From: an uncultured Collinsella sp.
GTDB taxonomy: Bacteria; Actinomycetota; Coriobacteriia; Coriobacteriales; Coriobacteriaceae
Reading direction: 5' to 3'
Assembly: GCA_900549355.1 (NCBI GenBank)
Contig: UROA01000023.1
Location: forward strand, 1 to 16,693
DNA: 16,693 bases
Translations under genes and position numbers: made by a program
Notes under the pieces: model-generated
What the model saw: the letters and a program-made list of their open reading frames with translations, nothing else
Told to the model about the DNA's origin: nothing
Database searches by the model: none
Shown: positions 1 to 7,139 of the stretch, piece after piece
Position numbering within the stretch: the stretch's first letter is position 1
Layout: every line of letters begins with the position of its first letter

Positions 1-2
1 CC

Positions 3-1157
3 TATGTGGACGCCACGACGCTCGATACGCCGGCCAAGCTCGATGCCGCAGTGGACCGCTACCATGTCTTTGGTCGTGTGACCCCGCAGCAGAAGCGCGA
101 GCTCGTGCAGGCGCTCAAGCGCCGCGAGCACACCGTGGCCATGACGGGCGACGGCGTCAACGACGTGCTGGCGCTCAAGGAGGCCGACTGCTCCGTGGCC
201 ATGGCGGCTGGCTCCGATGCCGCACGTAACGTGGCCGAGATCGTACTCGTCGACAACGACTTTGCCTCGATGCCCGCCGTGGTGGCCGAGGGCCGTCGCT
301 CCATCAACAACCTGCAGCGTTCGGCCTCGCTGTTCCTGACCAAGACGCTGTTCTCGATGGGCCTGGCGGCGCTGTGCATCGCGCTGCCGCCGTACCCCTT
401 CGAGCCCATCCAGATGACGCTCATCAACTTCTTCTGCATCGGCGCGCCGGGCTTTGTGCTGGGTTTGGAGCCCAACAATGCTCGCGTGAAGGGGTCATTT
501 TTGACTAACGTACTCAAGCGTGCGCTGCCGGCGTCGATTGCAGTCATTTTGGCTGCGGCGCTCGATATCTTTGTGGCGCGCGTGTTTGGCTTTAGCCAGC
601 TCACGCTGTCTACGATGTGCCTGCTTACGTCGTGCGCGGCGAGCGTCAGCCTGATCTGGCGCATCTCGCAGCCTCTCACGCCCTTACGTGTGGTGCTTTT
701 TGTGTTTGTAGTCGCCGGCATCCTGGTGGGCGTTATCGGTTTCCCGGAGCTGCTGTCTATTGCCAACCTGTCGATAGGCCAGATGGTTATCTTGGCTGTC
801 ATCGTGGTCTTTACCTGCTCGGTGTTCTTTAAGCTTGCCACGATGATGGATTCGCTCAAGCCGCGTCGTCGTCATGCCGCAACTGGTTTTGGCCGCGGTG
901 TGCGCGTCCGCCTGGGTCGCGGTGGCGGCAAGGTGAGCTCGACGGGCTCGACGGCCGAGCGTTTTGCCAAGCGCGTCGCCGCCGACATGGCGCAGCGCCG
1001 CGAAGATCGCACCGCTCGCGAGGCCGAGGCCCGCGCACTCGAGGGCGTGGCCCAAGCCCAGCCCAAGAAAAAGAAGAGTACCGGAGCCAAGCGCTCTCGC
1101 GTGACCAAGTCCGCCCAAGGCATCAAAGTCTCGATGCCAAGCAAAAAGAAGAAGTAG
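3..1157 (+). CDS. P-type cation-transporting ATPase, C-terminal part (5' truncated by window)
   Basis: This is the C-terminal part of an ATP-driven membrane cation pump; the frame is open from the first bases, so the gene begins outside the window. The hinge motif TGDGVND (nt 144-164), followed by LKEADCSVAMAAGSDAA, is the conserved end of the P-domain (HAD fold) that binds Mg and phosphate. After it come about six hydrophobic membrane segments. The segment with PYPFEPIQMTLINF and, shortly after, GLEPN recalls the CtpE-like subgroup of actinobacterial and Gram-positive pumps, some of which have been linked to calcium; the ion cannot be read from this fragment because the key M4 helix is missing. 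After the last helix is a tail of roughly 100 residues rich in Arg, Lys and Ala, ending in two lysine runs, which is unusual for the family. The stop is TAG at 1155-1157. The family call is secure, the substrate is not. Confidence 0.9.
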   Translation, partial: YVDATTLDTPAKLDAAVDRYHVFGRVTPQQKRELVQALKRREHTVAMTGDGVNDVLALKEADCSVAMAAGSDAARNVAEIVLVDNDFASMPAVVAEGRRSINNLQRSASLFLTKTLFSMGLAALCIALPPYPFEPIQMTLINFFCIGAPGFVLGLEPNNARVKGSFLTNVLKRALPASIAVILAAALDIFVARVFGFSQLTLSTMCLLTSCAASVSLIWRISQPLTPLRVVLFVFVVAGILVGVIGFPELLSIANLSIGQMVILAVIVVFTCSVFFKLATMMDSLKPRRRHAATGFGRGVRVRLGRGGGKVSSTGSTAERFAKRVAADMAQRREDRTAREAEARALEGVAQAQPKKKKSTGAKRSRVTKSAQGIKVSMPSKKKK

Positions 1158-1211
1158 CTACGCGCCCTGGCGATGTTGAATTGGTGCCTTGTTCCTGTGG
1201 GGCCGTGGCGA

Positions 1212-1220
1212 TGTTATGCT
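1212..1220 (+). promoter_or_regulatory. Probable extended -10 promoter of the zinc-ribbon gene
   Basis: TGTTATGCT fits an extended -10 element (TG-n-TATGCT), 40 bases before the GTG start at 1261. No good -35 lies at 17 bases; TTGTTC at 1189-1194 is 20 bases away. The 73-base gap after the ATPase gene shows no clear terminator hairpin. Confidence 0.45.
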
Positions 1221-1250
1221 CTAACCTCGATTGTTTGAATTGCTTCGAAA

Positions 1251-1255
1251 AGAGG
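1251..1255 (+). promoter_or_regulatory. Ribosome binding site that decides the zinc-ribbon start
   Basis: AGAGG, within AAAAGAGGA, ends 5 bases before GTG 1261. It lies inside the extra codons that a start at TTG 1231 would add, so GTG 1261 is preferred. Confidence 0.6.
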
Positions 1256-1260
1256 ATGCC

Positions 1261-2403
1261 GTGATCTGCCCGCATTGCCTTAAGACTATCGAGGACGGCG
1301 CCTCGTTCTGCCCCTACTGCAACGCCTATGTGGGTCCGGGCGATGGTCCCGAGCACACCGAGTTCGTGTTCTGTGAGGGCTGCGGTGCCCGTCTTTCTCC
1401 GCATGATCGTACGTGCCCCAAATGCGGACGCCCCGCTCCGGGTATCCTCTCCGAGGACGCGGCCGCATCCGACCTGGCAGCGGGCCGCACGGCAGGCTTT
1501 CCGCGCCTAACGCAAGAGCAGATCGATACCGAGGTGCCTCATGCGCCGGCCTCTGCCGCTGCGGTGCTTTCGGACGCCGCCGACCCCAATGAGACCTGCG
1601 TGCTGCCGGCTTTCGATAAGGATTTCGGCATCCCCAAGGTCGATATTCCCACGCCGGTTTCCCTGCATGACGATGCTCAAAAACCCAAGCGCAAGGTGCA
1701 TCCCGACGAGGACGCCTATCACAAGCACAAGCGTCATATTCCCAAGCCGCTCATCGTCATCACGGTCCTTGCCGTCGTTTGCGGCGGTGCCTATTGGTTC
1801 GTGACGGCCGATCCCATGGGTGTCATGCCTGGCTTCTATGACCAGTTTGGCCAGGCCGCGCAGACGACCTTCCCTACGCGCCAAAAGGGCGAGGCGACTG
1901 AGGACGATACCAAGCAAGACGATTCTGCCGAGGTGGTCCAGGAAGAAACCGTGCTCACCGATGATCAGCTCTATACCAGGCTCGATGGTCTGTATCAGAC
2001 CATCGTGTCCTACGGTGACGAGGACCAGATCGGCGAGGTCATCGATTCCTTTAACAACGGCTATCTCCGAACGCCGCTGTCCACCCGTCAGGAGCTGTCG
2101 CAGAGTGCCTACGCCCTGCGCGACCAGATCAAAAAGACGCAAGATGAGCTTAACAACCTTAAGTATCAGGACGATACGGTCTATGCGGATGACATCGCCC
2201 ACTTAAAGCAGCTTGCCGAGTGGATGTACGAGCGCGTCGACGTGATCTGCCAGAGCTGGGATATCTCGCTGGCCATTCCCGATGGCGAGTCGATGAGTTC
2301 CCACAAAAGCGAGATCCTGGCGCCCATCGCGCAGGGCGGCAGCAGCGCGCTGGAACAGTACGACGACAACGTGGGCTCCTGGGAGCCGCAGCAGCGTTCC
2401 TAA
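1261..2403 (+). CDS. Double zinc-ribbon membrane protein of unknown function
   Basis: About 380 residues. Two zinc ribbons stand at the N-terminus: Cys pairs at 3/6 and 17/20, then 38/41 and 52/55, as in DZR-type rubredoxin-like domains. A linker of about 100 residues with many acidic and proline residues follows, then a basic patch (KHKRHIPK) and one membrane helix at about residues 163-181. The remainder, about 200 residues, should lie outside the cell. It starts with an acidic low-complexity stretch and continues as a probably helical domain with no family I recognise. The topology is therefore cytoplasmic zinc-ribbon sensor or adaptor, one helix, external domain, and the positive-inside rule supports it. 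GTG 1261 is chosen over TTG 1231 because AGAGG sits 5 bases before it and the protein then begins directly with the first zinc ligand. Similar layouts are common among Gram-positive membrane proteins of unknown role. Confidence 0.8.
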   Translation: MICPHCLKTIEDGASFCPYCNAYVGPGDGPEHTEFVFCEGCGARLSPHDRTCPKCGRPAPGILSEDAAASDLAAGRTAGFPRLTQEQIDTEVPHAPASAAAVLSDAADPNETCVLPAFDKDFGIPKVDIPTPVSLHDDAQKPKRKVHPDEDAYHKHKRHIPKPLIVITVLAVVCGGAYWFVTADPMGVMPGFYDQFGQAAQTTFPTRQKGEATEDDTKQDDSAEVVQEETVLTDDQLYTRLDGLYQTIVSYGDEDQIGEVIDSFNNGYLRTPLSTRQELSQSAYALRDQIKKTQDELNNLKYQDDTVYADDIAHLKQLAEWMYERVDVICQSWDISLAIPDGESMSSHKSEILAPIAQGGSSALEQYDDNVGSWEPQQRS

Positions 2404-2434
2404 AATTAGTTCGCCATAGTCGGCATAACCTACG

Positions 2435-2455
2435 TGCGCAATTGATGTAAGCGCA
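2435..2455. repeat. Short inverted repeat around the cyclophilin -35 element
   Basis: TGCGC (2435-2439) and GCGCA (2451-2455) are perfect 5-base arms flanking the proposed -35 hexamer at 2442-2447. The position would suit an operator. The inner bases are not symmetric and arms this short arise by chance, so this is weak. Confidence 0.2.
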
Positions 2456-2471
2456 TGCTTATTGCTACAAT
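2442..2471 (+). promoter_or_regulatory. Sigma-70-type promoter for the cyclophilin gene
   Basis: TTGATG (2442-2447) and TACAAT (2466-2471) are separated by 18 bases, and the -10 is preceded by TG-n (2463-2465). The start codon is 39 bases downstream. The same TGCTAC-AT form occurs in the rplU promoter. Confidence 0.65.
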
Positions 2472-2510
2472 TCGTACAAATATGCTTTAAACGCACGAGG
2501 AAGGAACCAC

Positions 2511-3053
2511 ATGCTTGGTTTTAAGAAAGAGCTCTACACGCCCGAGTATCAGCTTGCCGGCGACGAGTGCGCCGTTATCGAGACGTCGAAGGGTACCATC
2601 AAGGTCAAGTTTGACGGCGAGGGCGCTCCCATTCATGTCGCGAACTTCTGCGAGCTTTCCACTATGGGTTTCTATGATGGCCTTAAGTTCCATCGCTATG
2701 TGCCCGGCTTTGTCATTCAGGGCGGCGACCCCAATACCCGCGATATGTCCGGCGCCGACGTCGCTGCCGGTCTTGAGGGCCCCGACGGCATGCCCGGCAC
2801 CGGTGGCCCCGGCTACTGCATCAAGGGCGAGTTTGCCACCAATCCGCACAACAGCCATGTCGATGGTGCCCTTGCCATGGCACGCTCCATGGACCCCGAT
2901 TCCGCGGGTTCGCAGTTCTACTTCTGCCTGGGCGCCCAGCATAACCTCGATTCCGGTTACACCGTCTTTGGTACCACGGTCGAGGGTCTCGATGTGATTT
3001 CGCAGCTGCGTGCCGGCGACGAGATCGTCCATGTCGAGATCGTTCACGAGTAA
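2511..3053 (+). CDS. Cyclophilin-type peptidyl-prolyl cis-trans isomerase
   Basis: 180 residues, one cyclophilin domain over nearly the whole length. It catalyses cis-trans isomerisation of Xaa-Pro bonds, so it acts as a folding helper. Family hallmarks are visible: FHRYVPGFVIQGGDP at residues 60-74, with the catalytic Arg at 62 and the active-site Phe and Gln at 67 and 70; ALAMARS; and AGSQFYFCLG, all in the usual order. An insertion of roughly 20 residues rich in Gly and Pro follows the first motif, typical of bacterial forms. There is no signal peptide, lipobox or membrane helix, so the protein should be cytoplasmic. GAGGAAGGA (2497-2505) is a strong ribosome binding site for ATG 2511. The next gene starts 11 bases after the stop, so the two are probably cotranscribed. 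It could be named ppiA or ppiB, but the sequence does not decide. Confidence 0.93.
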   Translation: MLGFKKELYTPEYQLAGDECAVIETSKGTIKVKFDGEGAPIHVANFCELSTMGFYDGLKFHRYVPGFVIQGGDPNTRDMSGADVAAGLEGPDGMPGTGGPGYCIKGEFATNPHNSHVDGALAMARSMDPDSAGSQFYFCLGAQHNLDSGYTVFGTTVEGLDVISQLRAGDEIVHVEIVHE

Positions 3054-3064
3054 AGGGGACTTCC

Positions 3065-4369
3065 TTGAATAGCCAGCTGATCCAACAGGGCCGCGCCGCT
3101 TATCGCGCGGGTGATTTTTCCGCTGCAGCCCAGATGCTTGGGGCGGCAAAGACTCCCGATGAGATTATGGGCGAGGCCGATCACCTTCGTGGCAACGCCT
3201 TGATGCACCTGGGCATGTATGCCGAGGCCGCCGAGGCCTACGCCGCCGCCCTCAACGACGGCACCTACGGCAAGCGCGGCGCGCTGCTCACCAACCGCGG
3301 TAAGGCGCTCGCCGCCGTGGGCGACTACACGACGGCCGCTCAGGCGTTCTCTGCTGCTACGCAGGATGCTTCCTATGCCACGCCGTTCAAGGCCTATCTG
3401 GGCCTGGGTAATGCGCTGTTCCAGTCGGGCGACTATGCCAACGCGGGTACTGCCTTCCGTCAGGCTGCCATCGACGGCGCCAATCCGGCTCCTGCCGCCG
3501 CGCTCGGCGAGCTTGGTCGTTGCTTCATTAAGCTCGGCCGTCCGGCGGATGCCGTGGAGACCTACCGCACGGCTATCGACTTTGCCGGCCCCCGCGACGA
3601 CACGCGTGCGCTCAACGCCGGCATGGGTCAGGCGCTTTCTGCCGCCGGCCGTCCCTCCGACGCACTCGACGCCTTTAACGCCGCTACTGCCGATGGCATC
3701 TACCAGCTCACCTCCGAGCAGGCCGATGAGCTTGCCCGCGTGCACGATTCGCTTGCCGCACTGTCTGCCCAGACGGCTATGGCCACGGCTCCGGCGCCCG
3801 CGATGGACGCTCCTGCCGTCGATCCGCTCGATCCTACGGGCGCGACCGGTCAGTTTATGCCCGATCCCTCGGACACCGGCTTCTTTACGCTGTCCGAGTC
3901 CGAGATGGTTCAGCAGGACCGTCAGGATCGTAAGCAGGCCAAGGTCCGTCGTCGCCATCGCCACACGGGTCTCAAAGTCTTCATCGTGCTGCTTCTGCTC
4001 ATTTTGATCGCCGCGGGCGGTCTGGGCTTTGCCTACACGCGCGGCTTTGGCTTCCCGTCTCAGGAGTCTGTCGTTACCGATCTATTTCAGGCTGCCGGCG
4101 ACGGTGACAGCGCAAAGGCCGAGTCTTGCCTGGCCTCGAGCCTGTCCGAGGACGCCAAGTCGATGATCATCTCCTCGATTCCGCAGGGTGCCACCGTGTC
4201 CGTCGAGGGCATGGATCAGTCCATGACCGAGACGACCGCTAAGGTTAAGGCATCGCTGTCCAAGGGCGGCGAGCAGGAGTACACCGTCAAATTCGTGCGC
4301 TCCGATAACCATATCGGCTGGGCCGTTTCCTCGCTCGATATGGATTTCTCGGCTGCTGACAACCAGTAG
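3065..4369 (+). CDS. TPR-repeat membrane protein with external NTF2-like domain
   Basis: 434 residues. The N-terminal 240 residues are a run of tetratricopeptide repeats, recognisable from repeated patterns such as GNALFQSGDYANAGTAFRQA and GQALSAAGRPSDALDAFNAA. These make a helical scaffold for binding protein partners. An Ala/Pro-rich linker and a strongly basic stretch (KVRRRHRH) lead to one membrane helix at about 303-323. The final ~105 residues look like a small external alpha/beta domain of the DUF4878 or NTF2-like kind. The basic patch before the helix puts the TPR part in the cytoplasm. The start is TTG 3065, supported by AAGGGGA (3053-3059), which overlaps the stop of the cyclophilin gene. 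Its position just before mreB and its scaffold build would suit a part in envelope assembly, but that is inference. Confidence 0.8.
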   Translation: MNSQLIQQGRAAYRAGDFSAAAQMLGAAKTPDEIMGEADHLRGNALMHLGMYAEAAEAYAAALNDGTYGKRGALLTNRGKALAAVGDYTTAAQAFSAATQDASYATPFKAYLGLGNALFQSGDYANAGTAFRQAAIDGANPAPAAALGELGRCFIKLGRPADAVETYRTAIDFAGPRDDTRALNAGMGQALSAAGRPSDALDAFNAATADGIYQLTSEQADELARVHDSLAALSAQTAMATAPAPAMDAPAVDPLDPTGATGQFMPDPSDTGFFTLSESEMVQQDRQDRKQAKVRRRHRHTGLKVFIVLLLLILIAAGGLGFAYTRGFGFPSQESVVTDLFQAAGDGDSAKAESCLASSLSEDAKSMIISSIPQGATVSVEGMDQSMTETTAKVKASLSKGGEQEYTVKFVRSDNHIGWAVSSLDMDFSAADNQ

Positions 4370-4391
4370 TGACCTTATGGGATTTAGCTTT

Positions 4392-4424
4392 GCCCGGCGC
4401 TTCACCGCAAGTGAGGTGCCGGGC
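4392..4424 (+). terminator. Strong hairpin between the TPR gene and mreB (possible terminator)
   Basis: GCCCGGC plus GCTTCAC pairs with GTGAGGT plus GCCGGGC: 14 continuous pairs including two G-T pairs, with a CGCAA loop. A second short match (TAGC 4385-4388, GCTA 4429-4432) flanks it. The bases that follow are TTGCGC rather than a T run, so it is not a textbook intrinsic terminator. It may terminate weakly, protect the 3' end of the upstream message, or act on the mreB promoter it overlaps. Confidence 0.5.
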
Positions 4425-4439
4425 TTGCGCTAGTATGAT
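4411..4439 (+). promoter_or_regulatory. Probable mreB operon promoter
   Basis: TATGAT (4434-4439) is a good -10. A -35 at 17 bases would be GTGAGG (4411-4416), a poor match lying in the 3' arm of the hairpin. The mreB start is 45 bases after the -10. The -10 is believable; the -35 is weak, so an activator or extra promoters upstream may contribute. Confidence 0.45.
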
Positions 4440-4484
4440 GAGCTAGTAGTTTTCCAGCAATCATCCAACACATCAGGAGTTGCG

Positions 4485-5528
4485 TTGTTTTCTTTGATGG
4501 ATATGTTCTTCGGTAGCTATGCGGGCGATCTTGCCATCGACCTCGGCACCGCAAATACGCTTGTCTCCGTGCGCGGCAAGGGCATCGTTATTCGCGAGCC
4601 CTCTGTTGTCGCCATCGACAAGAACGACGAGCGCATCCTGGCGGTCGGTATCGAGGCAAAGCGCATGCTCGGCCGTACGCCCGGCAACATCGTGGCCGTT
4701 CGTCCCCTGAAGGACGGCGTCATCGCCGACTTCGATGTTACCGAGGCTATGCTTCGCTACTTTATCGACAAGGCGTCCGAGAAGCGCTATCCGTGGACCC
4801 CGCGTCCGCGCGTTGTCGTCTGCGTTCCCTCCGGCGTCACGTCGGTCGAGAAGCGTGCTGTCTTTGAGGCCACGATCCAGGCTGGCGCTCGCCAGGCCTA
4901 CCTGATCGAGGAGCCCATGGCTGCCGCTATCGGCGCCGATCTGCCCGTCGAGGAACCCACCGGCTCCATGGTCATCGACATCGGCGGCGGTACCACCGAG
5001 GTCGCTGTTATCGCCATGGGCGGTATCGTCGTCTCGCAGTCCATCCGTATTGCCGGTGACGAGTTCGATCAGGCTATCCTCACGCACGTTCGTGATGCCT
5101 ACAACCTGGCCATCGGCGAGCGTACGGCAGAGGACATCAAGATCAAGGTCGGCTCCGCCGTGCCGCTCAAGGACGAGCTCGACGTCGAGGTCAACGGCCG
5201 CGACGTGATTACCGGTCTGCCCAAGACCGTGCGCATCGAGAGCGAGGAGATTCGTCGCGCGCTCAACAAGCCGCTCGACGAGATGGCCAAGGCCGTCAAG
5301 GACGCCCTCGATGCCACGCCTCCCGATCTCGCCTCGGACCTTATGTACTACGGCATTTTGCTGACCGGTGGCGGCGCGCTGCTGCGCGGTCTCGACGTGC
5401 GCCTGCGCGATGAGACCGGCGTTTCGGTCAACGTCAGCCCCACGGCGCTCGATAACGTCGTTAACGGCTGTGCCCGCGTGCTCGAGGCCAATGCGTTTGA
5501 TGGCGGCTTCGTCCAGACCAATGCTTAA
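4485..5528 (+). CDS. mreB: Rod-shape-determining protein MreB
   Basis: 347 residues, the normal MreB length. MreB is the bacterial actin homologue: it polymerises on the inner face of the membrane with ATP and directs the moving complexes that insert new lateral cell wall. The actin-fold nucleotide-site motifs are present in order: DLGTANTL near the N-terminus (phosphate 1), DIGGGTTEVAV (phosphate 2) and LTGGGALLRG (adenosine). VPSGVTSVEKRAV and EEPMAAAIG are further MreB signatures. The hydrophobic N-terminus (MFSLMDMFFG) would suit membrane contact. The start is TTG 4485 because AGGAG (4475-4479) is 5 bases away; ATG 4497 and 4503 have no such site. It is the first gene of the rod operon, and mreC begins 21 bases after its stop. 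Several species carry more than one MreB paralogue, but the adjacent mreCD genes make this the main one. Confidence 0.97.
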   Translation: MFSLMDMFFGSYAGDLAIDLGTANTLVSVRGKGIVIREPSVVAIDKNDERILAVGIEAKRMLGRTPGNIVAVRPLKDGVIADFDVTEAMLRYFIDKASEKRYPWTPRPRVVVCVPSGVTSVEKRAVFEATIQAGARQAYLIEEPMAAAIGADLPVEEPTGSMVIDIGGGTTEVAVIAMGGIVVSQSIRIAGDEFDQAILTHVRDAYNLAIGERTAEDIKIKVGSAVPLKDELDVEVNGRDVITGLPKTVRIESEEIRRALNKPLDEMAKAVKDALDATPPDLASDLMYYGILLTGGGALLRGLDVRLRDETGVSVNVSPTALDNVVNGCARVLEANAFDGGFVQTNA

Positions 5529-5549
5529 TTTCCAAAAGGTGGATTCCAT

Positions 5550-6548
5550 TTGGCACGATCTTCGGGTTTCTCCACAAATCTGAATACCAAGCGACAATCA
5601 ACGGGTATGCGCCCGTTGATTGTTTTCAGCCTGATTTCGGTGTTGCTGCTCACGTTTTACATCCGCGAGGGCGAGGCAGGACCGATTCATGCCGTGCGTT
5701 CGGGCGTAACGACGATTACCTCGCCGGTGCGCTTTGTGGGTTCGGCTGTGGCGGCTCCTTTCAATGCCATCGGCAACGTGTTCTCTAACCTTACGGCGTC
5801 GCAGGACACGCTCGACGAGCTCAAGAAGCAAAACGAGGAACTGACCTCTAAGGTCGCCGAGCTTTCTGAGGCTCAAAAGACTGCCGAGCGCCTGGAGGGC
5901 CTGGTCGGGCTGCAATCGACCTACAACCTCAAATCGACTGCAGCTCGTATCGTTGGTGCCTCCGGCGATGCCTGGACCTCGACCGTAACCATCGACAAGG
6001 GCTCTGCCGACGGCCTTACCATCAACATGCCCGTGACGAGTTCTGCCGGTGTTATCGGCCAGATTATCGAGGTATCGGCCAAGACCTCTACCGTGCGCCT
6101 GATTGGCGACGAGAACTCGGGCGTGTCCGCCATGGTGCAGGACACGCGCGCCCAGGGTATGCTGCAGGGTCAGGCTGACGGCACGCTGCGTCTTGAGTAC
6201 GTGAGCGTCGACTCCGATGTTAAGGTTGGCGACATCATCGTGACCTCTGGCATCGGTGGCGTGTTCCCCAAGGGCCTTCCGCTTGGCACCGTCTCGTCGG
6301 TTGAGAAATCGGCAAACGACGTGTACTACACCATTGTGGTGCGCGCTCAGACCACGGCCGAGAACAACGAGGAAGTGCTGGTCATCACCTCGCTGACCGA
6401 CGAACAGTCGGCCTCGGATGAGGACGTGAGCACGGCCAACAGCACGCCGCAGGGAACGTCGCGCGATGCTGCGACCAAGACGAAGGACGAGAGCTCGGAT
6501 GACAGTTCCGACACGTCCGAGACGACCGATTCTGGCTCGAGCGAATAG
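5550..6548 (+). CDS. mreC: Rod-shape-determining protein MreC
   Basis: 332 residues. MreC is a bitopic membrane protein that joins MreB inside the cell to PBP2-RodA outside and activates them. A cytoplasmic N-terminus rich in basic and polar residues is followed by a membrane helix at about 22-40 (LIVFSLISVLLLTFYI). Next comes a coiled coil with heptad-like Leu and Glu around residues 85-115, then the paired beta-barrel domain with the usual DKGSADGL, GVIGQI, GMLQG and VTSGIGGVFPKGLPLG motifs. The last ~55 residues are Ser, Thr and Asp only in large part, a disordered tail longer than in many homologues. The start is TTG 5550, 7 bases after AAAGGTGG (5535-5542); ATG 5607 would cut the cytoplasmic part and has no binding site. 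It sits between mreB and mreD in one operon. Confidence 0.95.
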   Translation: MARSSGFSTNLNTKRQSTGMRPLIVFSLISVLLLTFYIREGEAGPIHAVRSGVTTITSPVRFVGSAVAAPFNAIGNVFSNLTASQDTLDELKKQNEELTSKVAELSEAQKTAERLEGLVGLQSTYNLKSTAARIVGASGDAWTSTVTIDKGSADGLTINMPVTSSAGVIGQIIEVSAKTSTVRLIGDENSGVSAMVQDTRAQGMLQGQADGTLRLEYVSVDSDVKVGDIIVTSGIGGVFPKGLPLGTVSSVEKSANDVYYTIVVRAQTTAENNEEVLVITSLTDEQSASDEDVSTANSTPQGTSRDAATKTKDESSDDSSDTSETTDSGSSE

Positions 6549-6552
6549 GGGG
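6547..6552 (+). promoter_or_regulatory. Ribosome binding site that decides the mreD start
   Basis: AGGGGG overlaps the mreC stop codon. It is only 1 base from ATG 6554 but 7 bases from ATG 6560, so the second ATG is the better start. Confidence 0.6.
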
Positions 6553-6559
6553 CATGTCC

Positions 6560-7126
6560 ATGGATCTACACGAGCAGGGGATGAGCTCCCGCACGTTTGT
6601 GATCGCCGCCATCGTGTGCGTGCTGCTGCAGGCAGGCCTGGCACCGCAGATCTCCATTGCGGGCGGTCGCGTCAACTTCATGATTATCCTGGTGTGCCTA
6701 AGCGTGTTCTCGGGCGACCCGACCCGTGCCGTCGTGTGCGGTTTTTGCAGCGGCTTGTTTTATGACCTATCCGCTGCCGTGCCGGTGGGCGTTATGTCGC
6801 TCCTGCTGACCGTGGGTTCTTTTGCCCTGGTGCACAGCGCCGTCGGTCAGACGGGCGGTACCCCGAGTGCGCGCGGCATCACTGTGGGCGCCTTCGCGCT
6901 CGTCATTAATGTGATCTACAGCATCATCTTGCTGTTTATGGGTTTGGAGACGAGCTTTGTCGTGGCGATCTTCGGCCATGCGCTGCCGTCCTCGATCCTG
7001 ACGGGTCTGGTTGCCATTCCGTTTTTGATGTCCGGCGTCGTGCCGCAGTCCGGCTATGGATTCTCCGCACGTGGCGGACGCCAGACGGGTATGCGCTTTA
7101 AGCCCAAGACCTGCAAGCTCAAATAG
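6560..7126 (+). CDS. mreD: Rod-shape-determining protein MreD
   Basis: 188 residues from ATG 6560; two codons longer if ATG 6554 is used. MreD is a small integral membrane protein of the elongation complex whose exact role is still unclear; it works with MreC to control PBP2-RodA. Five to six hydrophobic segments fill nearly the whole length, from VIAAIVCVLLQAGLAP to LVAIPFLMSG. The family pattern of a short loop followed by GFCSGLFYDLSAAVPVG is present, which matches the conserved G-x-x-x-G-x-x-x-D region of MreD. The C-terminal ~25 residues are basic and should be cytoplasmic. MreD sequences vary widely, so the identification leans on the position between mreC and the PBP2 gene as well as on the pattern. 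Confidence 0.92.
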   Translation: MDLHEQGMSSRTFVIAAIVCVLLQAGLAPQISIAGGRVNFMIILVCLSVFSGDPTRAVVCGFCSGLFYDLSAAVPVGVMSLLLTVGSFALVHSAVGQTGGTPSARGITVGAFALVINVIYSIILLFMGLETSFVVAIFGHALPSSILTGLVAIPFLMSGVVPQSGYGFSARGGRQTGMRFKPKTCKLK

Positions 7127-7139
7127 GGGAGGCCCGTAG

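Noticed and set aside
1231..1260. Start of the zinc-ribbon protein at TTG 1231
   Set aside because: The likely -10 (1215-1220) would leave almost no leader, and the binding site AGAGG fits GTG 1261 better.
3044..3964. Long minus-strand frames at 3044-3964, 4473-5597 and 5598-6644
   Set aside because: They lie opposite the TPR, mreB and mreC genes, have biased composition and no recognisable domains, and are shadows.
4392..4430. Standard Rho-independent terminator before mreB
   Set aside because: The stem is strong but is followed by TTGCGC, with no T run, so it was kept only as a possible terminator.
5368..5583. Small plus-strand frame overlapping the mreB end and mreC start
   Set aside because: It is out of frame with both genes and its composition is that of a shifted reading of mreB, with no ribosome binding site.
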